Shown here piece by piece: positions 41,806-50,486 of a stretch of 54,391 nt of DNA (positions are counted from its first letter, which is position 1; every line of letters begins with the position of its first letter). The DNA is from Arthrobacter sp. Leaf137. GTDB taxonomy: Bacteria; Actinomycetota; Actinomycetes; Actinomycetales; Micrococcaceae. A program made the position numbers and the translations under genes. The notes below the pieces were generated by a model, which did not search any database, was not told the DNA's origin, and saw only the letters and a program-made list of their open reading frames with translations. Location of the stretch: positions 1 to 54,391 of the forward strand of contig NZ_LMOI01000007.1 in assembly GCF_001423525.1 (NCBI RefSeq), read 5' to 3'.

Positions 41806-42908
41806 TGAGTGCCCCCGCAGCCGTTGCCGTCCGCACCGTTCCCCGGATCACCGGGCTGACCACCCGGCTCCTGACCGTCCCGCTCCGCCGGCACTGGGGT
41901 GCGGAGGCGCCGGAGAACCACGTGATCGCCACGGAGATCCACACGGACGACGGCGGCGCGGGGCTCGGTTTTTCCTGGACCCCCACCATTGGTCCGCAGG
42001 CGGTCAAGGCGCTGCTGGACTACGACATCGCCCCGTTCGCCACCGGCCTGCCCGCCAACCCGGAAACGGTGTGGGACGCGGTGTGGAAGCGGCTGCATGA
42101 GGCCGGCGGCGGGGGACTGACCACCATCGCGATGGCCGGACTCGACCTCGCCCTGTGGGACCTGCAGGCGCGCAACGCCGGCACCTCAATCACCGGCCTG
42201 ATCGGCCAGCGGCAGGAGTCCGCCGAAGTCTACGGATCAGGGGTGAACCTGCACTACACCCTTGACGAACTGGTAGCCCAGACCGAACGCTGGGTGGCCG
42301 CCGGCCACCAGGCAGTGAAGATCAAGGTGGGCAAACCGGACCTCCGCGAGGATGCTGAGCGCGTGGCCGCCGTCCGTTCCGTCCTGGGACCGGACCGCCG
42401 GCTCATGATCGATGCCAACCAGCGGTGGGACCTGCCCACCACCTTCCGGGCACTGGAGGTGCTCTCCGAATACGGGCTGGACTGGCTGGAGGAACCCCTC
42501 CGGGCGGACGACCTCTGGGCCTACCGCCGGCTGCGGAAGCACTCACCGGTGCCCATCGCCCTCGGCGAAAACCTGCACACCATCTACCGGTTCCGCGATT
42601 TCATTGAGGCGGAGGCGGTGGACATCATCCAGCCCAACATCATCCGGGTTGGCGGGATCACCCCGTTCCGGCGGATCGTGGAGCTGGCACGGACCAACAG
42701 CATCAAGGTGATGCCGCACCTGCTGCCGGAACTGTCCGGGCAGCTGGCGCTGACCCTGGCGGAGCCCACGCTGGTGGAGGACGTCGAAGAGGCGTCCTTC
42801 GAGCAGCTGGGCATCTTGGACGGGCCGTCGCCGGTCCGGTTCAGCAACAGCAGGGTCACCCTGGCGGGCCGGCCCGGACTGGGCTTCCGCTTCCGGGATG
42901 TTGTGTGA
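41805..42908 (+). CDS. enolase-superfamily sugar-acid dehydratase (mandelate racemase subgroup)
   Basis: 367 aa. Capping domain then (beta/alpha)7 barrel. Residues align with mandelate racemase at a constant offset of +8: KIKVG Lys 172/174, metal ligands Asp 203 (MIDANQ), Glu 229 (LEEP), Glu 255 (LGEN), and His 305 (MPHLLPE). The Asp that normally partners this His (Asp 270 in mandelate racemase, in QPD) is Asn 278 here (QPNIIRVGGI). It probably dehydrates an aldarate or aldonate to a 2-keto-3-deoxy acid feeding KdgD. Glucarate and galactarate dehydratases are candidates but the subgroup cannot be fixed. Confidence 0.9.
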   Translation: MSAPAAVAVRTVPRITGLTTRLLTVPLRRHWGAEAPENHVIATEIHTDDGGAGLGFSWTPTIGPQAVKALLDYDIAPFATGLPANPETVWDAVWKRLHEAGGGGLTTIAMAGLDLALWDLQARNAGTSITGLIGQRQESAEVYGSGVNLHYTLDELVAQTERWVAAGHQAVKIKVGKPDLREDAERVAAVRSVLGPDRRLMIDANQRWDLPTTFRALEVLSEYGLDWLEEPLRADDLWAYRRLRKHSPVPIALGENLHTIYRFRDFIEAEAVDIIQPNIIRVGGITPFRRIVELARTNSIKVMPHLLPELSGQLALTLAEPTLVEDVEEASFEQLGILDGPSPVRFSNSRVTLAGRPGLGFRFRDVV

Positions 42909-42966
42909 GCACACAGCAACAACGCACTGTAACGAAAAACGTACATAAACAGAACAGGTACCTGAC

Positions 42967-44418
42967 GTGACAACTGCAACGCTTTCCCTGTCCGAGCTGA
43001 CCGCGGCGGCTACCGAGGCCGCCCGCACGTCGGCAACGGCCTCCGACGCCGAGCGGGCCGACTGGCTGAATGCGGTGGCCGACGCCCTGGACGCGAACGC
43101 CGCGGAACTGGTGGAGATCGCCGATTCCGAGACCAGCCTGGGCTATGCCCGGCTGACAGGGGAGGTGGCCCGCACCACCGGCCAGCTGCGCCTGTTCGCG
43201 CGCGTCATTACCGAGGGCTCCTACCTCGAGGCCATCATCGACCACGCGGACCCGTCCTCCACCCCGCCGAAGCCCGACCTGCGCCGCATCCTGAAGCCCA
43301 TCGGCCCCGTGGCCGTATTCTCGGCGTCGAACTTCCCGTTCGCCTTCTCCGTTGCAGGCGGCGACACTGCCTCGGCCCTGGCTGTTGGCTGCTCCGTCAT
43401 CGTCAAGGCCCACTCCGGGCACGTACGGCTTTCGGAACGGACGGCGGAAATCGTCGCTGACGCCCTCCGCGGCGCCGGCGCACCGGAAGGCCTTTTTGCC
43501 CTGGTCAGCGGCCGCGAAGCAGGGACAGCACTGGTGCAGGACCCGGCCATCAAGGCCGTCGGCTTTACCGGCTCCATCCCCGGCGGCCGGGCCCTGTTCG
43601 ACCTCGCCACGTCGCGTCCGGATCCCATTCCCTTCTATGGCGAGCTGGGCAGCCTCAACCCGGTGGTCATCACGGCCGCTGCACTGAAGGAACGCTCCAA
43701 TGAACTCGCCACCGGGCTGGCGGGCTCCTTCACCCTGGGCGCCGGACAGTTCTGCACCAAGCCGGGCCTGGTGTTCATCCCGGCCGGAACGTCCTTCGCC
43801 GCGGACGTGGCCGAGGCCAGCAAGGACAAGCCGGCCCACGGCATGCTCACCAGCCGCATCGCCGAGGCCTACCCGGACGGCCTGCGCAGCTTTGCGTCGG
43901 TGGACGGCGTGGACGTGGTGGGTGGCACGGTGGACCAGGACGCCGCGGCCAACGGAGCGGCGCCGGTGGTCTTCTCCACCACGGCAGCGAAGGTGCTGGA
44001 ACGCCCGGAGCAGTTGCTGGAGGAGTGCTTCGGCCCCACCACCATGCTGATCGAGTACACGGACCAGGAGGAACTGTCAGCGGTCCTGGCCAAGGTGCCG
44101 GGCAGCCTGACGGCCACACTCCAGGCCCAGCCCGGCGAGGAGATCTCTGCCCTGGTGGAGCAGCTTTCCGGGCTCGCCGGCCGGGTCCTGTTCGAAGGCT
44201 GGCCCACGGGTGTAGCCGTGAACTGGGCCCAGCAGCACGGTGGCCCGTACCCGGCCACCACATCCCTGTTCACCTCGGTGGGTGCGACGGCGGTCCGCCG
44301 CTTCCAGCGACCCGTCGCCTACCAGGACGCCCCGGAAACGGTGCTCCACCCCGCCCTGCGGGAGGACAACCCGCTGGGCATTCCGCGCCGCGTGAACGGT
44401 GAACTGGTGCTTCCGTAG
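42967..44418 (+). CDS. alpha-ketoglutarate semialdehyde dehydrogenase (NADP-type aldehyde dehydrogenase)
   Basis: 483 aa. Aldehyde dehydrogenase with general base Glu 226 (FYGELGSLNP) and catalytic Cys 263 (GAGQFCTKPG), Asn in SASNFPFAFS and SGREAG. The LGSLNP/GQFCTKPG pair is that of type III KGSADHs associated with hydroxyproline, arabinose and aldarate pathways. It oxidises 2,5-dioxopentanoate made by KdgD to 2-oxoglutarate. It starts 58 bp after the dehydratase gene and is last in the operon, closed by a perfect terminator at 44428-44461. Confidence 0.94.
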   Translation: MTTATLSLSELTAAATEAARTSATASDAERADWLNAVADALDANAAELVEIADSETSLGYARLTGEVARTTGQLRLFARVITEGSYLEAIIDHADPSSTPPKPDLRRILKPIGPVAVFSASNFPFAFSVAGGDTASALAVGCSVIVKAHSGHVRLSERTAEIVADALRGAGAPEGLFALVSGREAGTALVQDPAIKAVGFTGSIPGGRALFDLATSRPDPIPFYGELGSLNPVVITAAALKERSNELATGLAGSFTLGAGQFCTKPGLVFIPAGTSFAADVAEASKDKPAHGMLTSRIAEAYPDGLRSFASVDGVDVVGGTVDQDAAANGAAPVVFSTTAAKVLERPEQLLEECFGPTTMLIEYTDQEELSAVLAKVPGSLTATLQAQPGEEISALVEQLSGLAGRVLFEGWPTGVAVNWAQQHGGPYPATTSLFTSVGATAVRRFQRPVAYQDAPETVLHPALREDNPLGIPRRVNGELVLP

Positions 44419-44427
44419 CCAACCAGC

Positions 44428-44461
44428 AAAAAACCCCGGGACCGCGGTCCCGGGGTTTTTT
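44428..44461. terminator. bidirectional rho-independent terminator
   Basis: Perfect palindrome CCCCGGGACCGCGGTCCCGGGG (11-bp half-arms) flanked by A6 on the left and T6 on the right. It lies between the convergent KGSADH and M24 genes and can serve both. It is the only classical terminator seen in the window. Confidence 0.95.
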
Positions 44462-44521
44462 GTTTGTCCTTGTTTGCCCTTGTCTGGCTGGATTGCCCGG
44501 TTTGCCAGAGGGCGTGCTGCC

Positions 44522-45634
44522 CTACAGCTGCAGCGTCGCGGGCCGGTCCAGCCCGTTCACGGTGGTGGCGGGCCAGCGGGGATCGACAGTCAGGACCTGG
44601 AGCCCGTTGTCCGTGAGCTGCACGGTGTCCTCGATCTTGACGCCCGGGCCGGAAGGGTTCCACGTGAAGGCCTGGCCGGGAACCACAATGTCCGTGGCGG
44701 CGGCGGTGACCCGGGGATCACGGCCTGCGTAGCCGGCGGGCCCGCCCTGGTGGTGCTGTTCCCACTGGTCGGCGCCGAAGCCGTGCCGGGTGTAGGCGGC
44801 CTGGATCTCGGTGAAGATGCGGTCCAGCCGGGCACCGGGAACCGTCGCGTCGAAAATGTCCGCCTCCACTGCCGCGATGCGGGACTCTGCGTCGCGCTCT
44901 TCGGGGGTGCCGGCGTCGAACCTTACCCAGCGGGTGATGTTGGTAACCAGGCCGTCGCGGCGCGCGCAGATGACCGCCATGGCGCGGCGGCCCAGTGGCG
45001 CGTGCGTGGCCAGCGGGTGCCGGAACCCGCTGCGGCCGCTGCCGTTGCACAGCAGCACCAGGGGCTCAGCGCCGGCGGCCACCACCCGGGCGGCCAGCGC
45101 CGACGCCAGCTCGAACTCCGTGGTCTCGGGGCGTGCCGAGGACAGCACATCGGTCATGATGGCGGCGACGTCGGCGCTCAGCCGGGCGTAGCGGCCGCTC
45201 TCGGCCGGGAGCAGCTGCTGGCGTGCCGCCCGCAGTTCGGTGGCGGCGTCGGCTTCGGCCAGGAGGGATCCGCCGGGAACGCTTCCGACGGCGGCCGCGG
45301 CCTGGTGGAGGTTCCCGTACCAGGGCACGCTGTGGAGGGCCACGCCTTCGGGCAGTTCCTCTGCCGCGATGCGTCCGGCTTCGTTGTTGAACGTCACCAG
45401 GTGGTCGCCGGAGCGGTCCACCAGCAGCGCGGCGATGGGATCACCAGCGAGGCTGATGTGCACGCGGCTGCCGTCCAGGTACCAGGTCAGGGCTGTGTGG
45501 GTGGTGAGGAGCAGGGCGTCCTTGCCCGATGCGTCCAGGATGTCCAGCACTCGCCGGCGCTTCACCGCGCGGTCCCGGACCGAGGCCGGGGCAGTGCGGA
45601 CAGCCTGCGGCGGTGCAGCTGTTGTCTGGGTCAT
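44522..45634 (-). CDS. M24 'pita-bread' family protein lacking most metal ligands (creatinase-like)
   Basis: 370 aa, with the N-terminal creatinase/prolidase-like domain (about 20-145) and the C-terminal M24 domain (about 150-350). Of the five metal ligands of aminopeptidase P, the first Asp is replaced (AVICARRDG), the second is Asn 232 (TNITR for DITR), one Glu is Asn 326 (TWNPSGP for EPG); a His (HHQGG, 294/295) and Glu 335 (KIEDT) remain. So it is unlikely to be a metallopeptidase. A metal-free hydrolase resembling creatinase, cleaving a C-N bond of a substrate derivative, is possible. Coupled by ATGA to the fused dehydrogenase gene. Confidence 0.87.
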   Translation of the reverse strand: MTQTTAAPPQAVRTAPASVRDRAVKRRRVLDILDASGKDALLLTTHTALTWYLDGSRVHISLAGDPIAALLVDRSGDHLVTFNNEAGRIAAEELPEGVALHSVPWYGNLHQAAAAVGSVPGGSLLAEADAATELRAARQQLLPAESGRYARLSADVAAIMTDVLSSARPETTEFELASALAARVVAAGAEPLVLLCNGSGRSGFRHPLATHAPLGRRAMAVICARRDGLVTNITRWVRFDAGTPEERDAESRIAAVEADIFDATVPGARLDRIFTEIQAAYTRHGFGADQWEQHHQGGPAGYAGRDPRVTAAATDIVVPGQAFTWNPSGPGVKIEDTVQLTDNGLQVLTVDPRWPATTVNGLDRPATLQL

Positions 45635-47697
45635 GAGAGGTCCCCCTGTTGAGTGATCAGTGCTTCGATGTCGGTTGTGCCCAGGATGCCGTCGGCCACC
45701 AGGACGGAAATGCTCCGGCGCACGGGGCTGCCGGGTTCTGCGATAACAGGCGAGTCCCAGGCGAGGGACTGGCCCACTCCGGGGTAGCCGTCCACCCGGA
45801 CGAACCAGGGATCGGTGGAGGATTCAGGGGCAATGAAAACAAGGGTGGCGTCGCCGGCCCGGTCCGTTCCCGCACCGAAGGTTCCCGTCCAGGCAAGCCA
45901 CCTGGACACCATGCCGTGGACCCCTGCTTCACCGGTTCCGGCCGGTGACCAGACATTTGCGCCGCCGCATTCCGGGAGCCGCCAGAAGAATCCGCCGTAC
46001 CCGCCCTCGAAGCGGCCATTGGAACCCGGGCTGCCCAGGCTGACCGGCTGCTCCCCGGCGGGGGAAAGGGCGAAGTCGAGGGTCAGGCGCCAGGCCGAGG
46101 CGCTGACTCCCGTCCAGCTCCAGCGGCGCTCCTCTACGAGGACCGGGCCGCCGTCAGGCCCGTTCCAGCTCAGGCGTTCCTCAAGCCGGCCTTCCTGCCC
46201 TGCGTCCGTGCCGGTGACGGCGATGCTGCCGTGGTCGGGCCGCCAGACGTACTGCCCGGCTTCCCGGGTGTAAGTGCGTCCGCCCCAGAAATTGACGCCG
46301 TCCACATCCTGCAGGGCCACGCCGGCGCCGAGGTGCCACACATGGTCCAACGGCTGGTGGTCCGTCACCACGGTCCCGGCCAGGGTGCGGACGGGGTGCA
46401 GGTAGGGGCGCGGCGAGGAGACGGCGCGGATGTGGCTGCCGTCCTGGTAGTCGGCCACGGGGTGCCCGTCCACGGTCAGGGTCCGGACGGGCGGAAGCTG
46501 CCGCGCCCAGGGAACGCCGAGTTCGGCGAAGGTGGCCTGAGCCTTGGCAGCACGGTCGAAGAGTTCCACGATGCCGTGCACCACGGGGTGGGCGTCGTCG
46601 CCGTCGCCCTCCCACGTGATGTGCGCGGAACCAATCGGCTCCGGCGCAGGTGACGTGCGGATGGCTTCGAGGACCGAGGTGAATGCGCCCGTGTCCGCCA
46701 CTGAGGACAGGAGCGGGCTTCCGGTGGAACGGGCCTCGAGCAGGTTTTCCAGCAGGTCGGTGCGGGCGTACTTCTCCCGGCGCTCGCCGTCGGGCGTGCT
46801 GACCACTACCTCGTCCTCGGTGTAGAAGAAGGTGATCTCGCCGCGGGTGCCGTGGACGGTGACGGACGGGTTTACCTGCTCAGGGGCGCATAGGGTGAGG
46901 GTGCACAGCAGCGTGGTACCATGGGCGGTCCGGACGCGGATCACCGACGTATCGTCGCTCTCGGTTTCGTGCGCGCGGTAAAGGTCTGTTTCCACGGAGG
47001 CGACATCGGCCAGGGTGTGCGCCCCGGCCATGTGCAGGGCGGTGGCTACGGCGTGGGCCAGAGCGTTGGTGGCTACGCCGTCCACCACGTCGATGCCGTC
47101 CAGGCTGCGCTTGCCGGCCCACCGGGAGCGCTTGAAGTAGGCCTTGGTCCGCACCCAGCGGCCGCTGGCGCTGAGGCCCAGCACCTCGCCGATGCCGCCG
47201 GACTCCACGAGGGTCCTGATGGCCGGGAGGGCATGCGAACCCAGGCTTTGGAAGCCCACCTGAACCAGCCGGCCCGAGGCCTCTGCCGCGGCCAGAACAT
47301 CGTTGAACTGGGCCAGGGACGCCACGGGAGGCTTCTCCACGTACACATCCAGCCCGGCTGCCAGGGCGGCAGTGGCCAGCGGCGCGTGGGTCTGGATGGG
47401 GGTGGCGAGGATGGCGATGTCCGCGGGGGCGTCGGCAGTTGCCTGCGCTGCAAGGAGGCTGTTGAGGTCCGGGAAGACAGCCACCGTTTCCTTGAGCCGG
47501 CCGCCCGCCGGCGGGTTGGGATCGGCGACGGCCACGAGCTCCAGTGCCCCTGCCTCTTCCAGCCGGGCGAGGTTGGCAAGGTGGCGTTCACCGAAACCGT
47601 GGACGCCCACCAGGGCAATGCGGGGGACTGCGGTGCCGGCAGCGGCACGGTGCTCGGGGCGGCTGCCCGGTTCCACGGTGGCGGAGTGCGAAATCAT
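45631..47697 (-). CDS. Gfo/Idh/MocA dehydrogenase fused to a DUF6807 (PmoA-like) domain
   Basis: About 688 aa. N-terminal Rossmann dehydrogenase (IALVGVHGFGERHLANLARL, then YVEKPPVASL near residues 120-129) and its alpha/beta domain reach about residue 385. From about 430 the sequence matches the DUF6807 family: RPYLHPVRTLAGTVVTDH, LDHVWHLGAG, VNFWGGRTYTR and a beta-rich remainder to the end. DUF6807 genes are often neighbours of Gfo/Idh genes; here the two are in one chain. The N-terminal half likely oxidises a sugar; the role of DUF6807 is unknown. ATG 47697 is preferred to TTG 47700. Same leftward operon as the hydrolase (27-bp gap) and M24 gene. Confidence 0.9.
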   Translation of the reverse strand: MISHSATVEPGSRPEHRAAAGTAVPRIALVGVHGFGERHLANLARLEEAGALELVAVADPNPPAGGRLKETVAVFPDLNSLLAAQATADAPADIAILATPIQTHAPLATAALAAGLDVYVEKPPVASLAQFNDVLAAAEASGRLVQVGFQSLGSHALPAIRTLVESGGIGEVLGLSASGRWVRTKAYFKRSRWAGKRSLDGIDVVDGVATNALAHAVATALHMAGAHTLADVASVETDLYRAHETESDDTSVIRVRTAHGTTLLCTLTLCAPEQVNPSVTVHGTRGEITFFYTEDEVVVSTPDGERREKYARTDLLENLLEARSTGSPLLSSVADTGAFTSVLEAIRTSPAPEPIGSAHITWEGDGDDAHPVVHGIVELFDRAAKAQATFAELGVPWARQLPPVRTLTVDGHPVADYQDGSHIRAVSSPRPYLHPVRTLAGTVVTDHQPLDHVWHLGAGVALQDVDGVNFWGGRTYTREAGQYVWRPDHGSIAVTGTDAGQEGRLEERLSWNGPDGGPVLVEERRWSWTGVSASAWRLTLDFALSPAGEQPVSLGSPGSNGRFEGGYGGFFWRLPECGGANVWSPAGTGEAGVHGMVSRWLAWTGTFGAGTDRAGDATLVFIAPESSTDPWFVRVDGYPGVGQSLAWDSPVIAEPGSPVRRSISVLVADGILGTTDIEALITQQGDLS

Positions 47698-47724
47698 CAA
47701 GGGGTCCTTGTGGGGTCGGGGTGG

Positions 47725-48873
47725 TCAGGAGGCGGTGGCGGGTGATGCTGCAAGGGCAAGGGACGCGGCCAGGAAGCCGATGGCTTCATCCTGCATGGCC
47801 GCAGTGAAGACGTGCCCGCCGGGCCAGAAACTTCCGGTGTAGCGGCCGCCGGCGTTCAGGGCCTCCAAGATTTGGTGGGCCTGGCGCATGCCGCTTTCCG
47901 GGAAGAGTTCGTCGGCCAGCGCGTATTGCACCAGGAACCGGGCGGCGGAGCGGCCCGTGAGTTCCGGCCAGTCGCCCAGCTTCCACAGGCCCGGAGTCTG
48001 CAAAAGCCAGGAGTGGGCGTCCAGGTAGGCGGGCAGCAGGGATTCGAAGGTGGTCATCATGCAGGTCACCACCGAGGCGCGGATGCGGGGACTCAGGACG
48101 GCGAGGGTCAGGGACCGGCCGCCGCCGCCGGAAAAGCCGACGCAGCCCAGGCGGTCCGCATCGACGCCGGGGAGGTGGGCGAGGATGTCCAGGGCCGCAA
48201 GGTCGTCGTGGGCCACCATGCCGGCCAGGCTGGTGCCCAGCAGTCCGGCGGTCTTGGCCACGGTGTCCTCATGGAACCCGGCGGCCGCGTTGTAGTGGTC
48301 CGATTCGGAAGGTACGACGCCGTCCTCCCGCCATTGTGCCCGCCGCGCCTCAAGCGCGGAGGCGGTGCGCCAGGGCGGGGTTGAGAGGTCGAAGCGGCGG
48401 CTGCCCCAGGCGAAGGAGTCATGGGCCAGCACGGCGAAGCCCTGGCGGGCGGTTTCGGAGGCGAGGGCCCGGCCGTCATAGTGGCCTGCGCGGGCGGCGG
48501 CAGCGGACGGGTGGCTGTCAGGGAGTTCCATCAGCCGGTCCGCGCCGCCGAACTTGTTGCCGCCGTGGCAGTGCAGGGCCAGGACGCCGGGCAGGGCCTC
48601 CGTACTTCCGGCCGGACGCGCCAGCCAGCCCGTGGTCCGCGGGCCGAAGCCCAACTGCCAGCTGAGCTGGGAGGTGGTGACATCGTCGTGCGTTACCTCC
48701 CAATGGACCGTGACGTCCGGCCGGCCGGATGCACCGGGGACCCCCAGTGCATCCGCAAGGTCCTGGGCGGCGGGGGTGGCGGCGGAGTACCGCGGATGAT
48801 CGCGGACATAGGCAGGCCAGTCCTCGTAGCCGGCGATGGCGCTGGGCCTGGAATCCTTTGTACCGGCTGCCAC
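47725..48873 (-). CDS. alpha/beta hydrolase (acetylxylan-esterase / dienelactone-hydrolase-like)
   Basis: 382 aa, cytoplasmic (no signal peptide). Catalytic triad candidates: Ser 248 in the nucleophile elbow GFSGGGG, Asp 321 (ALADELFPE) and His 354 (WPGGHVF); oxyanion region LALHCHGGNKFGG. Large esterases of this type deacylate sugars or open lactones. In a sugar importer operon it probably removes an acyl group or hydrolyses a lactone of the imported compound. Start GTG 48873. It follows the SBP gene after an 81-bp gap with a 9-bp hairpin. Confidence 0.88.
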   Translation of the reverse strand: MAAGTKDSRPSAIAGYEDWPAYVRDHPRYSAATPAAQDLADALGVPGASGRPDVTVHWEVTHDDVTTSQLSWQLGFGPRTTGWLARPAGSTEALPGVLALHCHGGNKFGGADRLMELPDSHPSAAAARAGHYDGRALASETARQGFAVLAHDSFAWGSRRFDLSTPPWRTASALEARRAQWREDGVVPSESDHYNAAAGFHEDTVAKTAGLLGTSLAGMVAHDDLAALDILAHLPGVDADRLGCVGFSGGGGRSLTLAVLSPRIRASVVTCMMTTFESLLPAYLDAHSWLLQTPGLWKLGDWPELTGRSAARFLVQYALADELFPESGMRQAHQILEALNAGGRYTGSFWPGGHVFTAAMQDEAIGFLAASLALAASPATAS

Positions 48874-48916
48874 TGGCCTGCCTCCTGTCTGCTGTGATGC
48901 CGTTGGGTGAAGACGA

Positions 48917-48947
48917 ACCGGCCGCAGTCTGGCTGACCGCGGCCGGT
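48917..48947 (-). promoter_or_regulatory. intercistronic hairpin after binding-protein gene
   Basis: ACCGGCCGC (48917-48925) and GCGGCCGGT (48939-48947), perfect 9-bp stem with 13-nt loop, immediately after the SBP stop. Like the one at 3633-3667 it probably stabilises or partly terminates SBP mRNA. Confidence 0.5.
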
Positions 48948-48954
48948 ACCGGGC

Positions 48955-50250
48955 TTAGCCCAGGTTTGAATTGACCTCGCTGATGACGCCCTTCGCCGCA
49001 TCCTGCGGTGAAATCTTTCCGAAGAGTACATCGGTGTTGTATCGGTTCAAAACTTCCAGCGTTGAGGAGGAACCAGCCGGGAACGGCTTGGGCGGCTGGA
49101 CGTTGAGCTCGGCAATGCGGTCCAGGTAGCCGGCTTCCTTCTGCTGGGTTTCCTTCAGCAGGGGGGTGATGCCGGCCTTCAGCTCGGTGTTGGCGGGCAT
49201 GCCGCGGTCGCTCTTGATCTTGCTGGCGGCGTCCATGTTGTTCACCAGGTAGTTGATGAAGAGCGCAGCTTCCTTGGACTGGGCCGACTTGGCCGAGATG
49301 GCGTATTCCATGGAGGACCGCAGCCAGGTCCCCGGCTGCTTGCTCTCGCCGGGGAGCTTCACCATGGTCAGCGGAGCACCCGAGTATGAGGTCATCTGGT
49401 TACTCCAGGAGACTTTCATGGCCTGCTTGCCCTGGCCCATGAGCGTCAGTTCCGGCTGGGCGGAGCCGTCTTCGACGGTCTGCGAAGCGGAAGGCGCGCC
49501 GCCGGTATCCATGAGCTCCTTGTTCAACTCGAACCACTTGGCGAGGGTGCCCTCGCTGATGCCCATCTTCTTTCCGTCATCCGTGTATAGCTCTTCGCCG
49601 CTCTGGCGTGCCCAGACGGCAACGAACGAATCATTGGACATCGGCGTGGTGCCGAAGGTACCGGCAGGGGAGTTCTTGCTGATCTTGGCGGCAATATCGA
49701 CGTAGTCGTCCCAGGTCCAGGTCTCGTCGTCCGGCAGTGGGACGCCGGCGGCTTCAAACACTGTGGGATCAAGGACCATGGACATGGCATTGACGCCAGC
49801 AGTGATGGTGTACTGCTTGCCGTCCAGCTGGCCGAGTTCCACGGTTCCGTCGGCAAACTTCGAAGTATCGATCTGGTCCTTGACCTTGTCCAGGTCCAGC
49901 AGCACTCCGCGCGACGCGTATTCGCTGGGGTAGGAACCGCTCATGGCGAAAACGTCCGGGGTGGTGCCGCCGGCAATCTGCGTGGCCATCTTGTCCCAGT
50001 AGGAGCTGAACTCGGTGTTCTCGCCCTGCACCTTGATGGTGGGGTTGGCCGCTTCGAAGTCCTTAATGACTTCAAGGGTGGTCTTGGCACGGGAATCGTT
50101 GCCCCACCAGGCGAAACGGATGGTCACGGGATCCTCCGCCGTGCCGACTTTTCCGGCCTGCGGACTGCTGCCACAACCTGTGAGCGCCAAGGCCAGTACG
50201 GCTGTTGCAGCAGCCGCCCCCATTACAGACTTCTTCCGACGAAACCTCAT
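48955..50250 (-). CDS. sugar ABC transporter substrate-binding lipoprotein 1 of the island
   Basis: 431 aa, CUT1 binding protein. Sec signal with lipobox ALALTGC (Cys about 26). Mature start VTIRFAWWGNDSRAKTTLEV; later YWDKMATQIAGGTTPDVFAM and SYPSEYASRGVLLDLD. It is a clear paralogue of the binding protein at 52732 (FSWWGGDKRAQLTQEA, YWDKLATQVAANDAPDIIQM). It is divergent from the permease genes, sharing their control region with two LacI-type operators. First gene of the leftward SBP-hydrolase-fusion-M24 operon. Substrate unknown. Confidence 0.94.
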   Translation of the reverse strand: MRFRRKKSVMGAAAATAVLALALTGCGSSPQAGKVGTAEDPVTIRFAWWGNDSRAKTTLEVIKDFEAANPTIKVQGENTEFSSYWDKMATQIAGGTTPDVFAMSGSYPSEYASRGVLLDLDKVKDQIDTSKFADGTVELGQLDGKQYTITAGVNAMSMVLDPTVFEAAGVPLPDDETWTWDDYVDIAAKISKNSPAGTFGTTPMSNDSFVAVWARQSGEELYTDDGKKMGISEGTLAKWFELNKELMDTGGAPSASQTVEDGSAQPELTLMGQGKQAMKVSWSNQMTSYSGAPLTMVKLPGESKQPGTWLRSSMEYAISAKSAQSKEAALFINYLVNNMDAASKIKSDRGMPANTELKAGITPLLKETQQKEAGYLDRIAELNVQPPKPFPAGSSSTLEVLNRYNTDVLFGKISPQDAAKGVISEVNSNLG

Positions 50251-50296
50251 TGTCCTGCCCCTCAGGTGGTGTCCTACAGTTGAGTGATGCCCGTTA

Positions 50297-50312
50297 CAGA
50301 AAACGCTTTCTC
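50297..50312. promoter_or_regulatory. LacI-type operator between divergent transporter units
   Basis: CAGAAAACGCTTTCTC, sharing 15 of 16 bases with the site at 38397-38412. It sits just downstream of the leftward -10 (50320-50315) and overlaps the -35 position of the rightward promoter, so one bound repressor could silence both directions. Confidence 0.8.
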
Positions 50313-50314
50313 AA

Positions 50315-50343
50315 AAACTAACAAAGGGCTATACAGGAGTCAA
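50315..50343 (-). promoter_or_regulatory. promoter of the SBP-hydrolase-fusion-M24 operon
   Basis: Leftward -35 TTGACT (50343-50338), 17-bp spacer, -10 TAGTTT (50320-50315). Confidence 0.65.
50330..50335 (+). promoter_or_regulatory. candidate -10 box of the rightward permease promoter
   Basis: TATACA with TTTCTC (50307-50312) 17 bp upstream as a poor -35; the two divergent promoters would overlap. Confidence 0.4.
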
Positions 50344-50356
50344 GAAACCGTTTACT
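50343..50356. promoter_or_regulatory. weak second LacI-type operator
   Basis: AGAAACCGTTTACT, central CG with AAA/TTT arms but several mismatches; 45 bp from the strong operator centre to centre. Confidence 0.4.
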
Positions 50357-50486
50357 TTGGTACGGAGCCGCTTTTTCATCCAGCACCTCCAGCGGCCGGT
50401 CCCATCCGGTTTCCACAACGGTTCCAGGACGGCGCGGGGTGCTGACACTCATCGCCCCGGCGATGACCCGATACGTGGAGGCCACG

